Assembly (NCBI GenBank): GCA_014240065.1 | Contig: JAAZXR010000022.1 | Location: 1-64,000 of the forward strand | Length of the DNA stretch: 64,000 nucleotides | Source of the DNA: Myxococcales bacterium | GTDB taxonomy: Bacteria; Myxococcota_A; Polyangia; Nannocystales; Nannocystaceae | Direction: 5' to 3' | Part shown: one piece after another, positions 49,692 to 59,050 of the stretch | How the letters are laid out: every line of letters begins with the position of its first letter | Numbering within the stretch: the first letter of the stretch is position 1 | Position numbers and translations under genes: made by a program | Notes under the pieces: model-generated | What the model was told of the DNA's origin: nothing | Databases searched by the model: none | The model's input: only the letters and a program-made list of their open reading frames with translations

Positions 49692-50426
49692 CTACATCGC
49701 CATGACGTAGGCGATGACGTGCTCTTTTTTCTCAAACGCCGACTTGGCGTCCACGGCCTCGCTCCAGGTGGCGTAGGTCCCAAGGCGCACGCGGTGCCAC
49801 GTGCGACCCTTCACCTCCGCGCTGTCCACCCGCATCGAGTGTCCGTTCGACCGCATCTGCCCCGCGAGTTTCTCCGCGTCTTCCGCCCTCGAGAACGCCT
49901 TCAGCTGCAGCGTAAACTGGCGCGCCGCCCTGCGCTCTCCCGCGGTTTTTCCGGGTTTCTTCTTCGCGGCCTTCACGACCTCCCGGGCCGGCGGATCCAT
50001 TGGGATCGCGGCCGCCTGTGGCGTGGGTTCTTCCGCGGCGTTCGCGAGCTGCGTGTCGTCGCTCTCGAGGACGATCTCATCCTCCTCGAGCGCCGCGAGC
50101 TTCGCCGCCGCCTCGATCTCTTCCGTCGTTCGCGGGGGCTCCGAAGGATCCCGCGTGGGCGGGATCGCCTCGAGCTCCGACGCCGCGAGCCCCTCGCGGA
50201 ATTCGAAGCCGTCGTCGACGAGCTCATCCTCGAGCATGTCGAGCGAATCTGCGGTCGCCAAGCTGGCGACCCGGCCATCAGGCTCCCAAGCGACGCGCTT
50301 GCCCGCCATCACCCCGAGGACGAAGACAAAGCATCCGAGGACAGAGAGTCCAAAGAACAGGAAGAAGATTTGTCGGTTGTCGAGGGAGAACTCAACTTTG
50401 TCTTTCCATTTGTGCATCTCTCGCAT
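49692..50426 (-). CDS. SPOR-domain inner-membrane protein
   Basis: 244 residues from ATG 50426. Cytoplasmic N-terminus, one membrane helix (about 20-42, F-F-L-F-F-G-L-S-V-L-G), an acidic linker with Ala/Glu repeats (55-150), and a C-terminal SPOR domain (about 165-244). The SPOR domain reads F-T-L-Q-L-K-A-F-S-R-A-E-D-A-E-K-L-A and ends V-R-L-G-T-Y-A-T-W-S-E-A. SPOR domains bind peptidoglycan lacking stem peptides and localise proteins to division septa. The longer open frame upstream is not used because it lacks coding character. Confidence 0.87.
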   Translation of the reverse strand: MREMHKWKDKVEFSLDNRQIFFLFFGLSVLGCFVFVLGVMAGKRVAWEPDGRVASLATADSLDMLEDELVDDGFEFREGLAASELEAIPPTRDPSEPPRTTEEIEAAAKLAALEEDEIVLESDDTQLANAAEEPTPQAAAIPMDPPAREVVKAAKKKPGKTAGERRAARQFTLQLKAFSRAEDAEKLAGQMRSNGHSMRVDSAEVKGRTWHRVRLGTYATWSEAVDAKSAFEKKEHVIAYVMAM

Positions 50427-50692
50427 GGCGTGCTCGCTTTCGATCCCGCCGGACGCTCGGGGGATGTCTTGGTGATACAGGCATCTGAGAGAGCGCCCAA
50501 AACTCCCGCAATTTTTGAAGAGCGGGCGTCGGAGCTCCTTCGCGCGGTCCCACGCTGATTCTTCGCGCCGTGCGACGCCGCCGCGACCCATGAGCAGCCC
50601 CACGGGCCCCGACGATCCCTACGATCTCCCCGCGACGGCTCGGTGAACGCCCTTGGAACGGAGCGCTCACCTTGTGATGGCGAACCACACTC

Positions 50693-50744
50693 TGCCCGCC
50701 TGCCCGCCTGCCCGTCTGCCCGCCTCCCCGCCTCCCTGCCTGCC
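50693..50744. repeat. Degenerate TGCCCGCC octamer tandem repeat
   Basis: Six and a half head-to-tail copies of an 8-bp unit: four TGCCCG(C/T)C copies, then TCCCCGCC and TCCCTGCC, then TGCC. Not a multiple of three and outside any firm gene; a slippage-prone C-rich strand. Confidence 0.85.
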
Positions 50745-50995
50745 TCAAGGTGCTGGCCTCGCTGCACCTCGCGACACCGGCGAGTGGAGCGTGTGGGCCG
50801 GCGGCGCGGATGCCCTCCGAACCTGTGCATCCGCGCAGGATGTTGCGTGGCGGCATCCTCGAGTCAGCTCCGCGATGCGTCCTCCGCGCACGATCGCAAA
50901 TAAAATTAAAGAGAACAAAAAGGTCGGACGATGCCGTTCGATGCAGGGATCCGGCCGTCGACTTCGTCGATGTGTCGGTCAAGAGGCATGAGGAG

Positions 50996-51208
50996 ATGCG
51001 AATAACACCACTACAACCGGCGTTGGATTCGGAGACTGTCCGTGCGCGACAGAATATGGATCCAACCGTCGAAGGCGAGATTCTCCGCGCCCTTCGCCAG
51101 GACAACACCATCGAAGGTCCCGCCGCCGTGGAGCTCATTGCAGCGACGGCACGGACCCAATCGTATGGCGCATCCAGTGAAGGACAACTCGTAGACGTCT
51201 ACGCCTAA
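50996..51208 (+). CDS. Weak small ORF, possibly real
   Basis: 70 residues from ATG 50996 with AAGAGG 9 nt upstream. Composition is balanced (E-G-E-I-L-R-A-L-R-Q-D-N-T-I-E-G) and unlike the Arg/Pro/Ala-rich shadows elsewhere. Third-position GC is low for this genome. No family recognised. It might be a small helical protein, a decayed gene or chance. Confidence 0.25.
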   Translation: MRITPLQPALDSETVRARQNMDPTVEGEILRALRQDNTIEGPAAVELIAATARTQSYGASSEGQLVDVYA

Positions 51209-51334
51209 AAGGCCATAACTCACCCGATCAGGGGCATCGCTCGGTGTCCCTGCGCAGCTATTGGTTCGCTCGGAGCCTGCATCAACGGCCGCCCGCCGAC
51301 GTCAGACGCCGCTGCGAGAGGACCAGCGCCGGCG

Positions 51335-52819
51335 TCACTGCACGATTTCAAAGGAGGCGCGTGGATTTCGCAGCTGGACGCTGGCCCGCGCCTTTGGCAC
51401 CTCGGCCTCGGCGCCGCCGGTGCCGACCTTTACGATCTCGCGGGTGGCCGGATAATCGAGGCGCCACGACTCCGCGGGTCCGACCTCCACCCCCCGCACC
51501 ACGCGTTTCCGGGTCCGGGTGACCGTGAAGCCGCGCATCCCTCGCTGCACCACCTTGTGGTGCCCCGCTTGGATCGACGGTTCTTCGCGCTCCACGGTCG
51601 AAAAGGGCACGACAGCGTCCACTTCCCGGCCAAATACGATCCTAAAATCACGGTTTGGACCGAGGACCTCAGCCTCCACCATCCCGCGGTTCGCGGTGAC
51701 GTGAAACACCACGGGGAAGTCATAGGGGTTCTTCAGCTTCAAATCGATGGTCGGGTAGACCACGGTGGCGTCGAGTCCCATATCGACGTAGGAGCTTGGG
51801 CGGCTGTGCGGACGCGCGCGCACCACCTCGAGCCCCGCAAAAAATCCCGCCGCGAACAGGGAGGAGGCGACCTGGCAGATCCCGCCGCCAACCACGTCCA
51901 CGATCTCCCCGGAGTTGATCCCAGGCGCGAAGCGATACCCCGCCTCTACGCTGCGATCTCCGACCACTTCGTTGAACGAGAACGTCTCCCCCGGATCCAA
52001 CACAAAGCCGTCGAGCGCCGCCGAGCCGATCTTGAGGTTGTGCCCGCGATCCCGCTGCGCGGAGCCTGTGCGATAGCTCGTGGCGAACCGCCCGAGCACC
52101 GCCCCAAACGACAGGCCCGCGCGCGACGAGAGCGGATCCTCGTCGACCGCGGGCTTGGAGCGAACCACCAGATCGACCTCGGACGCGCCGGACGCCAGCG
52201 CCACAGCCACCCGCGACAGCGAATCGTGCGGCATCATCGCCGTACCGCTCATCGCGGGTACCACCGCCCTCGCCTCGAGATCGAGCCGCGTGGGGAGCGA
52301 GGGGGTGTCAAACTTTGGCGACAGCGCCGCGAGGACTTCGAGCGCCCTCGCCTCGTCAAACGCCAGCGGCACCGCGAGCGTGACGGCGCCACTGCGCGCG
52401 GCCGCGCGGGTCATCAGGTCTTCGACCCACGCGCCTGTGCGCCCCACGCGGAGCGCCCGCGTGGCGGCCCCTTCGATCTTCGCGTGGGCGCCGAGCTGCC
52501 GCGGCGACGACTCAATCCGCTCGGTGCCCGTGGTGAGGTGCAGCGGCGCGTCGAGCAGCTGCGCCGACAAGCCGCCGGCCCCCGCGTGCAGGCGGGCGCG
52601 GTCCCAGCCGCCGATGTCCAAGCCCGCCACGCGCACCCCCGGAACCACCGCCTCCGCATGGAGGCTGTCCGCATACTCTTCCGCGAGCCACCCACAAAGG
52701 CCGACGAACGCCGCCCCGATGAGCGCCCCCTCGCCCCATGCGAAGAACGCGCGCCAGCGGGACCATCTCCGCGCGGGCGCGGGCGCGTGAGAGTTTGAGG
52801 CGTGCTCTTGAGGCGACAC
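51335..52819 (-). CDS. VanW-family envelope protein
   Basis: 494 residues. Arg/Trp-rich cytoplasmic N-terminus, one membrane helix (about 30-46), then two peptidoglycan-binding-like domains (about 55-280, YoaR type). The C-terminal VanW domain has F-S-F-N-E-V-V-G-D-R, G-G-G-I-C-Q-V-A-S-S-L-F and a terminal domain with R-G-M-R-G-F-T-V-T-R. VanW proteins occur next to vancomycin-resistance genes but are also widespread as cell-wall-associated proteins of unknown activity; no resistance genes are nearby. It is divergent from the HEAT membrane protein gene. Confidence 0.88.
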   Translation of the reverse strand: MSPQEHASNSHAPAPARRWSRWRAFFAWGEGALIGAAFVGLCGWLAEEYADSLHAEAVVPGVRVAGLDIGGWDRARLHAGAGGLSAQLLDAPLHLTTGTERIESSPRQLGAHAKIEGAATRALRVGRTGAWVEDLMTRAAARSGAVTLAVPLAFDEARALEVLAALSPKFDTPSLPTRLDLEARAVVPAMSGTAMMPHDSLSRVAVALASGASEVDLVVRSKPAVDEDPLSSRAGLSFGAVLGRFATSYRTGSAQRDRGHNLKIGSAALDGFVLDPGETFSFNEVVGDRSVEAGYRFAPGINSGEIVDVVGGGICQVASSLFAAGFFAGLEVVRARPHSRPSSYVDMGLDATVVYPTIDLKLKNPYDFPVVFHVTANRGMVEAEVLGPNRDFRIVFGREVDAVVPFSTVEREEPSIQAGHHKVVQRGMRGFTVTRTRKRVVRGVEVGPAESWRLDYPATREIVKVGTGGAEAEVPKARASVQLRNPRASFEIVQ

Positions 52820-52896
52820 CGCATCACGCTAGGAGTTCCGCGCCGATCGGTCCAGAAACTGGGGAACTTAGCGCCGCGCTCGCCGTTGGTCGCGGT

Positions 52897-54267
52897 ATGT
52901 ATCGCTCGATGTCGCCCTACGATCCGAGGCCGTCGCGCGGGTATTCGCTGCGCCAAAAGTTCGCGCTCGCCGCGTTGATGACCCACGTTATGGCGCTCGT
53001 GATCGGGTACGCGATCTCGATGTGGGTGCGGGCAGATCGGGTCGCGCCTGAGGTGGAGCCCTTACTTCTCGCGGGGTTTTACCTGCTCTTGGCCCTGTGC
53101 GCCGTGCTCGACGCGATGTGGGCGGATGAGGTCATCTTTGACGGGAGCTTCCGGATCACCGCGCTCCAAGGCAAGAGCGTCGAGGCGCTCAACGCGAACG
53201 CCAGCCTCGACGACATGATCGCGACCACCCGGCGTCCCAGCGTCACCTTCCCGCTCTCCTTGGTCGTCGCGGGCTTGTTCAACTACGGCTTTTTAAACTT
53301 CGCCACGCGCGATTTTTTGGGATTTTACGACAGCACGGGTCAACACGTCAGGACGCTGAAGGGCGCCGACCCCAGCGACACTGCCCTGCGCCTCGGCGCC
53401 GTGCGAGCCCTGGCCCTCAACACCCGCCCGGCCTCCGTGCGGGCGCTGGTCCGCGCCACGGAGCACGAAGACGCCGACACCGCGGCCTGGGCGGCCTGGG
53501 CCCTCGGCCGCCACGCGTCGACGCCGTACGCGGGGAAGCTCGTGGAACCACTCGCGCGCGCCCTCGACAGGGACGAGCCGAGCGTACGCCGAGAAGCCGT
53601 CCTCTCCCTCGCGCGCGTCCAGCATCGGCCCATTCGGGCCCGCCTGATTCAGCTGTTGTCCGACGATCTTGAGGGGTCGACCCCCGCCGACCTACGGCTC
53701 GTGTGGGGCCTCGGCTACCTCCAACACCTCGACGGCCTGGAGGTCCTCACCCAGTCCCTCGACAGGGGCGATGAGGGGGGCGTCGGCCCGATGGCGGCGT
53801 GGGCGATCGCGCAGCTGCGGGACCAGCGAGATGGACGCAGCGCGGTGCCCGTCCTTGAGCGGCGGCTGCTCGCCGCGCCATTCGAGACCGCCTGCGCCAT
53901 CCTCCACGCCCTCTCGGTGCTCGGTGACGAGCGCTCCAATATGGTCTTGATGCGGGGCTTCGACGCCCTCCCACCGATGATCCGCGCCCAAACCTGCCCC
54001 GCGATCCGCATCTTCACGAGCCCCGATCTGCGCGGAGATGAGCGCATTTTGGTGCGCCCAGAGACCTTCGCCATGAAGACGCTGCAGGCCCTAGGGAAGG
54101 TGCGAGCGACCTCCCCCGAGATGCGCGCGTTGGTCGAGCCGTGGCTCGAAACCGTGGTCAATGACGTCCCTGACAACTCCCTCGCGACGCGCCAGGCCGC
54201 CGCGAACTTACTAGAGGGAATTCGAACGACGCGAGATGACCGCGACGCCGCAGACCCATCTGGTTGA
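52897..54267 (+). CDS. Membrane protein with HEAT-like repeats
   Basis: 456 residues from ATG 52897. Three membrane helices (about 23-44, 53-75, 118-137) after an Arg-rich N-terminus, so the C-terminal part is predicted to be outside the cytoplasm. Residues about 150-440 are HEAT/armadillo-like helix pairs (L-R-L-G-A-V-R-A-L-A-L, A-D-T-A-A-W-A-A-W-A-L-G-R-H, P-S-V-R-R-E-A-V-L-S-L-A-R). Such solenoids bind other proteins. It opens a plus-strand cluster with the pseudokinase 75 nt downstream. Function unknown. Confidence 0.8.
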   Translation: MYRSMSPYDPRPSRGYSLRQKFALAALMTHVMALVIGYAISMWVRADRVAPEVEPLLLAGFYLLLALCAVLDAMWADEVIFDGSFRITALQGKSVEALNANASLDDMIATTRRPSVTFPLSLVVAGLFNYGFLNFATRDFLGFYDSTGQHVRTLKGADPSDTALRLGAVRALALNTRPASVRALVRATEHEDADTAAWAAWALGRHASTPYAGKLVEPLARALDRDEPSVRREAVLSLARVQHRPIRARLIQLLSDDLEGSTPADLRLVWGLGYLQHLDGLEVLTQSLDRGDEGGVGPMAAWAIAQLRDQRDGRSAVPVLERRLLAAPFETACAILHALSVLGDERSNMVLMRGFDALPPMIRAQTCPAIRIFTSPDLRGDERILVRPETFAMKTLQALGKVRATSPEMRALVEPWLETVVNDVPDNSLATRQAAANLLEGIRTTRDDRDAADPSG

Positions 54268-54342
54268 TCCCGTCACAAGATATTGTCTCGGCGAAGGCAG
54301 GGCAGGTATGCTCCCGACACTCGCCAGGTCCCTCTCGCGCCC

Positions 54343-56127
54343 ATGCTCAACAAAGGAACAAAACTCGATCCACGGAACCTGACCGCGGCAGAGATCGCCC
54401 CCACGGCCTCCATCGAGGTGGTGAAGCGACTTCGTTCGACCCCCTTCGGTGAGAATTACCTCGGCTCCCAAGGGAACACGAAGCTGCTGCTGACCTCCTT
54501 CGAGCCTGACTTCGTCACCGAACGGGAGACGCGCGATCGTCTGATGCAATCGCTCGCGACGGCGGGCGCGTCGCGGCATGACAGCCTGCTCACCACCTTC
54601 GGCAGCATCGAGGTGAGCGGCACGCTGATCGCCGTGCGCGCGTACCCAGGCTGCCCGAGCCTGAAGAACTTCATCGACCGCAGAAAATCCCGTGGCAAGG
54701 AAATCTCCCCCGAGACCGCCATCGGGATCATCATCGAGGTCGCGCACGCTCTGTGCGCCCTCCACCCCACGAGCCTCCACGGATTCGTCAACAGTGAGAC
54801 CGTGTTCTTGTCGAAGACCGGCAAGGTCTTGCTCGGAGGCTTGGGCGAGATGCCCCTGCTTCGCTCGGGCTCGATCCTCCGCGAGGCCTACGCCTCCGGC
54901 GTCCTGCCCATGCCCCCTCCAGAGCTCCGCGGGAACTCGCCGAAGCCAACCCAAGCGTCCGACATCTTCTTCCTCGGCTCGCTCTTTGTCGAGCTCATCA
55001 CCGGGAAGTGTGTGACCGCCGCCGGTGACGACATGGCGACACTTCGCACGCGGGTCGCACCGGCGCTCCGAGACATCTTCGTGGCTTGCTGCGCGGCGCA
55101 GGCCTCCTCGCGCCCGGCCGATGCGTTCGAGTTCCTCGATATGCTCGCGAAATATCAGGTGGGCTCGGCCGCCGACGTCGCGGAGCCTGCAGCGGCCGGC
55201 GCCTCCGCCGGTGCGCCCGCCGCCGGGATCCAAGATCCACCCTCGGCGGACGCCTTCACGAACCTCGGCGCGCTGGCGCCTCTGGATGACGGCGCCGACC
55301 GCGTGGGCGCTTCCACCCCGACCGTTGCGGGGCCGGCGACGCTCGACATGTTGGATGCGGGCGCCAGCATTGGGCTCGGCGTCCCCACCCTCGACTCCCC
55401 GGTCGACGATGGCGGCGCTCCGGGCCTCAGCTCGATCGGGATCGACGAGCCCCGAGAGGCGATCTCGTTGTCCAACATGGACTCGAGCCCAAACATCCCG
55501 AGCGCCGCCGCGAGCGGCCTCTCGTCCATGGGGATCTCGTTGGACATGGTCGACGCCGATGTTCGCTTGGTCGTCGTGGTCGCTGGAATCGACGAAGGCC
55601 CCTACGACCTCGATACGATTCGCTCGAGGATTCGCGACGGAAGCGTGACGCCCGCGAGCCTCGTGGGAGAATTGGGCCACCCCACGCAGCGAGCTTCCGA
55701 CCATCCTGCGACCCGCAATATGTTCTCCACAGATGCGGATGGCGCCGTGGCGCTCGTCTCCATGGATGCGAGCGGCCCGGAGAGCTCGGGGCCATCCATC
55801 GTCCCCGAGAGCGCGCCCACGCTGGGGCTCAATCCAGACAGCATCGGCCTCGACTTCTCCGGATCGCCCGCGAGCCCACGCCCCCCCTCGGGGCCCTCGA
55901 TCGCGGCGACCGGCGACGGAGCGCCCCCTCGCCTGGCGGCGGCAGGACCCGCGGCGGCGGAGGACGTCGCCTCCCCTGGTTTCACACCGGAGCCCGCGCC
56001 CACGAACCGCGCCCGAAAGAGCCGCGGTACCAGCGCCGCTGGCACGTTCGGGTGGCTGTTCCTCACCCTGATACTGTTTGCGGTCACCGCGTGGGTGATG
56101 TGGCAACGACAAGGCAGCGGAGGATGA
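54343..56127 (+). CDS. Pseudokinase with GYF_2-like segment and C-terminal membrane anchor
   Basis: 594 residues from ATG 54343; the frame opens 60 nt earlier. Residues about 25-270 keep the protein-kinase scaffold: A-S-D-I-F-F-L-G-S-L-F-V-E-L-I-T-G of helix F, and P-P-P-E-L for APE. The active site is gone: the HRD loop reads H146-G-F-V-N-S-E-T-V, DFG reads G-G-L (165-167), and the VAIK lysine is absent (L-L-L-T-S-F). A Pro/Ala/Ser-rich linker follows. A segment near 430-490 (D-E-G-P-Y-D-L-D-T-I-R-S-R-I-R-D-G) resembles GYF_2 domains. A single helix near the C-terminus leaves a short tail (W-Q-R-Q-G-S-G-G). It is a tail-anchored scaffold or allosteric regulator, by inference. Confidence 0.8.
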   Translation: MLNKGTKLDPRNLTAAEIAPTASIEVVKRLRSTPFGENYLGSQGNTKLLLTSFEPDFVTERETRDRLMQSLATAGASRHDSLLTTFGSIEVSGTLIAVRAYPGCPSLKNFIDRRKSRGKEISPETAIGIIIEVAHALCALHPTSLHGFVNSETVFLSKTGKVLLGGLGEMPLLRSGSILREAYASGVLPMPPPELRGNSPKPTQASDIFFLGSLFVELITGKCVTAAGDDMATLRTRVAPALRDIFVACCAAQASSRPADAFEFLDMLAKYQVGSAADVAEPAAAGASAGAPAAGIQDPPSADAFTNLGALAPLDDGADRVGASTPTVAGPATLDMLDAGASIGLGVPTLDSPVDDGGAPGLSSIGIDEPREAISLSNMDSSPNIPSAAASGLSSMGISLDMVDADVRLVVVVAGIDEGPYDLDTIRSRIRDGSVTPASLVGELGHPTQRASDHPATRNMFSTDADGAVALVSMDASGPESSGPSIVPESAPTLGLNPDSIGLDFSGSPASPRPPSGPSIAATGDGAPPRLAAAGPAAAEDVASPGFTPEPAPTNRARKSRGTSAAGTFGWLFLTLILFAVTAWVMWQRQGSGG

Positions 56128-57005
56128 GCCCGGGCGCGTCGCGCGTCACTCGGAGGACGCCGTGGGCTGCGGGGCTCATCGTGACGTGCGCGCTCGCTGG
56201 ATGTGCGACGAACACGGGGTCCTCCGTGCTCCCCGGCGATGACGCGCCCGCCTGCGACGACCGCTGCGTCCAAGGCCTGCTCCGAACGGTGCTCGCGAGC
56301 CTGGAGCACGGGCGGGTTCAAGAGGCCCGCGACCGCCTCGAAGATATTCGTCCGCGCCCTCCGATGACCGACCCCACGCTCCGCATGGTCCTCGCGCTCC
56401 TCGCCCTTGAGGGGGGAGACCGGGCGCAGGCGATACGCCACGCGAACTGGCTCGCTGATCATGCCCGCAGCGCCGCGCTCGCTGCGAAGACCTGCCGAGT
56501 CCTCGTTCGACTCGGCGAGGCCCGACGGGCGGCGACCTTCGCGCAGCAGCGCATCAACGCGGGGATCGCAGGGCCAGCGCTACACCTCGAGTTGGCGCTC
56601 GCTTGGGAGGCGCTGGGCCAGGAGGCTGCGGTGCTCCGCGCGCTCAACGAGGGTCTGGTCGCCTTCCCTGACGACCCCACGCTCCTCGAGACCGCCGCCG
56701 CTCGAGCTGACGCCGCCGGTGATCACGCCGCCGCGCTCGACCTCTACACGCGCGCCATCCCTCACCACGCCTCCCCCGAGCTCGTGCACGAGGCCGTCGC
56801 GCGGGTCGCTACCCAAGCGGGCCAATATGACGTCGCCGTCCGCCACGCCCGCCTCGCTGTCGAGATGGCGGGGGACCGAGACCCCAAGCTGTACCGAGTG
56901 CTCCACGACGCGCTCCTCGCCAGCGGTGACGCCGACGCGGCCCGAGGCGCCCTTGAACGCGGGCGGCGTCGATTCCCCCAGGCGACGATCCTCGGGGAGC
57001 CGTGA
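56124..57005 (+). CDS. TPR-repeat lipoprotein
   Basis: 293 residues from ATG 56124, overlapping the pseudokinase stop by 4 nt (ATGA). Lipobox A-L-A-G-C (Cys27). The body is a run of TPR-like helix pairs (L-R-M-V-L-A-L-L-A-L-E-G-G-D-R-A-Q-A-I-R-H, H-L-E-L-A-L-A-W-E-A-L-G-Q-E-A-A-V, A-A-L-D-L-Y-T-R-A-I). It is probably an envelope scaffold protein working with the pseudokinase and HEAT proteins. A longer frame start inside the pseudokinase gene is rejected because the lipobox fixes the N-terminus. Confidence 0.82.
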   Translation: MSPGASRVTRRTPWAAGLIVTCALAGCATNTGSSVLPGDDAPACDDRCVQGLLRTVLASLEHGRVQEARDRLEDIRPRPPMTDPTLRMVLALLALEGGDRAQAIRHANWLADHARSAALAAKTCRVLVRLGEARRAATFAQQRINAGIAGPALHLELALAWEALGQEAAVLRALNEGLVAFPDDPTLLETAAARADAAGDHAAALDLYTRAIPHHASPELVHEAVARVATQAGQYDVAVRHARLAVEMAGDRDPKLYRVLHDALLASGDADAARGALERGRRRFPQATILGEP

Positions 57006-59002
57006 GCGCGTCGAGTGAGGATCGGCGCCAACGCGCTGGCCTCGTCCGCCGTTGGGCGTGGGCGTGGGCGCTGGGGGCCTCGCTGTGCACGCTCACCACC
57101 CGCGGCGCGGCGTCGGCCCCGCTGTGGCCGAGCGCGGGCGACGCCGCGCGTCGGACCTTAGACGATCCAGCCTCACCACCCGAGGTGGGCGTCTCCATCG
57201 TCGAAGCCTCCGACGCGCTGCACCCCGCGGCCGCGAGCGCCCTGCTCGCCTCCGCAGCCATGAATCCCTCGCGAGCGGTGCGCCGCGCGGCGGTCCTCCG
57301 ATGCGCGCAGCGACGGCTGATCGCGTGCCTGCCCGCAGCGATCACGCAGTGGCGCCGCGGCCTCGATCCCGATCCCGAGAGTCGCGCCGCCTACCTCGCC
57401 TTGCTGCGGCTGTTCATCGATGAGCGAGTCGCCGCGATCCTCGTGGACGCGCTCCACGCTCCAGACCCGGACCTCCGCGCCGCCGTCGCCTCAAGCCTGC
57501 TCGACGCGCCGCTCTCGGACGCCGTCCGTCCCGCGATCCTCGAAGCCCTGACCTCCCGCGCCGCGGACAAAATCCCGACGGTGCGCGCGGCGGTCTTGCC
57601 GACGCTGTCTGCCCTCGACCCCACCGGGCGGCCCGCCGCGCTGTTGCAAGGTCTCGACGATCCCGAGCCGCTGGTGAGGGCGAGCGCCGCGACCGCCGTC
57701 GGGCGACTCGCGGATCGCAGGTTCGCACCGCGACTCCTCGCCATGCTCGAGGCTCCATCCACGCCCGACATCGCGGCCGCCGTGCTCACCGCCCTCGCCG
57801 GAACGCCAGGCCCGGAGGTCGACGCCGCGCTGCTGCGGTTCCTCGAGACGCCACCAACCCACCTGTCGCAAAGCTCCGTCGCCTGGGCCATCGCCCGCCG
57901 CGGGCCCTTCTCTCGCACTACCCTTGAGGCGCTGCTCTCACTGCTCGACGACCCGACCCTCACCGACACAGTCTCTCGAACGCTCGCGGGGAACCTCTCC
58001 CCCGACGATCTCACGGAGATCCGCGCCCGCCTGCGCACGCGCGCCCGCGTGCGCCCGTCGTCGCGGACCGCGCTGCGAGCCCTGCTCGACGCCAGCGGAC
58101 CCTGGACCGATGCGCCCTCCGAACCGAGCGCGCCGTCCGCCACCGCCGGCGCGGGCTTCTTGGAGATCCAACGGACGCGCGCGCTCCGGGTCGCGCACGC
58201 CTTCGAACATCCGCCCACCTCCGACATGCGAGCCGGCCTGCGCCTGTTTCGAGCCCTGGCTTCCGCGCCCGAGCTGCCCACCACCGAGGCGCTATTGTGG
58301 CGCTTCGTCGCGAGCCCCCGCTCGCCGTCCACCGCGCCGCCGCCGGTCCACTCCGGTGATCGCCGCCTCGGCCGCGCGGAGCTCGAGCGCTGGACGCTCG
58401 ACCCCGCGCGCGCGCCCTCGACCCGCTGCGCTGCGCTGTGGGCCACGCTCCGCTCCGCAGAGGACCGACGAGAGCGTCGCGCCGCCTGGGCGCTGGCGTC
58501 GCGGCATCTGGCGAGCGGCGCCGAAATGCGTCATTGCGCCGCGCTCGCGCTCGCCATGACCGACGCACCGCTCAACCGCCAAGGAGAGCCCCGCGACCGC
58601 GGCTCCATCGCGCGAGCGAGGCGCCATATCTTCACCCGCTCCTTGCTCGACCGCGATCCTCGGGTGCGCGCCGCGGCGCTGGTCTCGGGATGGCTCCACG
58701 GCGCCCCCGACATGGCCGTGGTGCTCCGCCGCGCTCGGCGAGACTCCCACCCTCGCGTCCGCCAGCTGGCGAGCACCCTGACCGTGTCTGCGCCCCCGCG
58801 CCCGCGCCGCTCGAGAGCGCTGTTCGTCGTGCGCCCCTCGACGGCCGCCCAGCACCCGACCCACGGGTGGCTGTGGGCGCGCCTTGAAAATACTGACGCC
58901 GACGGCTCCGCGATCCCCGTGCCCACGCTCCCGTACTTGCCGCTCGCGATCTTGCCGAACCCCGCACGGACCGACGTCCCTCCCCTCGAAAGAATCCAAT
59001 GA
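57002..59002 (+). CDS. Exported HEAT-repeat protein
   Basis: 666 residues from GTG 57002, whose bases overlap the TGA of the TPR lipoprotein gene (GTGA). Basic N-terminus and hydrophobic stretch (about 16-38, with A-S-A at the end) suggest a signal peptide. Residues about 60-340 are HEAT/PBS-lyase-type repeats (A-V-R-R-A-A-V-L-R-C, P-D-L-R-A-A-V-A-S-S-L-L, P-L-V-R-A-S-A-A-T-A-V-G-R-L-A). More helical repeats follow to about 600. No enzymatic motif. It completes a translationally coupled trio with the pseudokinase and TPR lipoprotein. Confidence 0.8.
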   Translation: MSASSEDRRQRAGLVRRWAWAWALGASLCTLTTRGAASAPLWPSAGDAARRTLDDPASPPEVGVSIVEASDALHPAAASALLASAAMNPSRAVRRAAVLRCAQRRLIACLPAAITQWRRGLDPDPESRAAYLALLRLFIDERVAAILVDALHAPDPDLRAAVASSLLDAPLSDAVRPAILEALTSRAADKIPTVRAAVLPTLSALDPTGRPAALLQGLDDPEPLVRASAATAVGRLADRRFAPRLLAMLEAPSTPDIAAAVLTALAGTPGPEVDAALLRFLETPPTHLSQSSVAWAIARRGPFSRTTLEALLSLLDDPTLTDTVSRTLAGNLSPDDLTEIRARLRTRARVRPSSRTALRALLDASGPWTDAPSEPSAPSATAGAGFLEIQRTRALRVAHAFEHPPTSDMRAGLRLFRALASAPELPTTEALLWRFVASPRSPSTAPPPVHSGDRRLGRAELERWTLDPARAPSTRCAALWATLRSAEDRRERRAAWALASRHLASGAEMRHCAALALAMTDAPLNRQGEPRDRGSIARARRHIFTRSLLDRDPRVRAAALVSGWLHGAPDMAVVLRRARRDSHPRVRQLASTLTVSAPPRPRRSRALFVVRPSTAAQHPTHGWLWARLENTDADGSAIPVPTLPYLPLAILPNPARTDVPPLERIQ

Positions 59003-59050
59003 TACTAATTGCATCGATAACGATGTGTATTGTTGCGTAATAGTTCATTC

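Larger units (their letters stand above)
50427..51334. other. 908-bp stretch without a firm gene
   Basis: Between the SPOR and VanW genes, both on the minus strand. It contains octamer repeats (50693-50744), an AT-rich run (50897-50921, including TAAAAT at 50901) and a weak 70-codon plus-strand ORF (50996-51208). Overall GC is clearly below that of neighbouring genes after 50880. No RNA gene is recognised. Confidence 0.6.

Noticed and set aside
50392-51138. Minus-strand frame upstream of the SPOR protein
   Set aside because: It runs through the octamer repeat and the SPOR gene in another frame, with no domain or coding bias.
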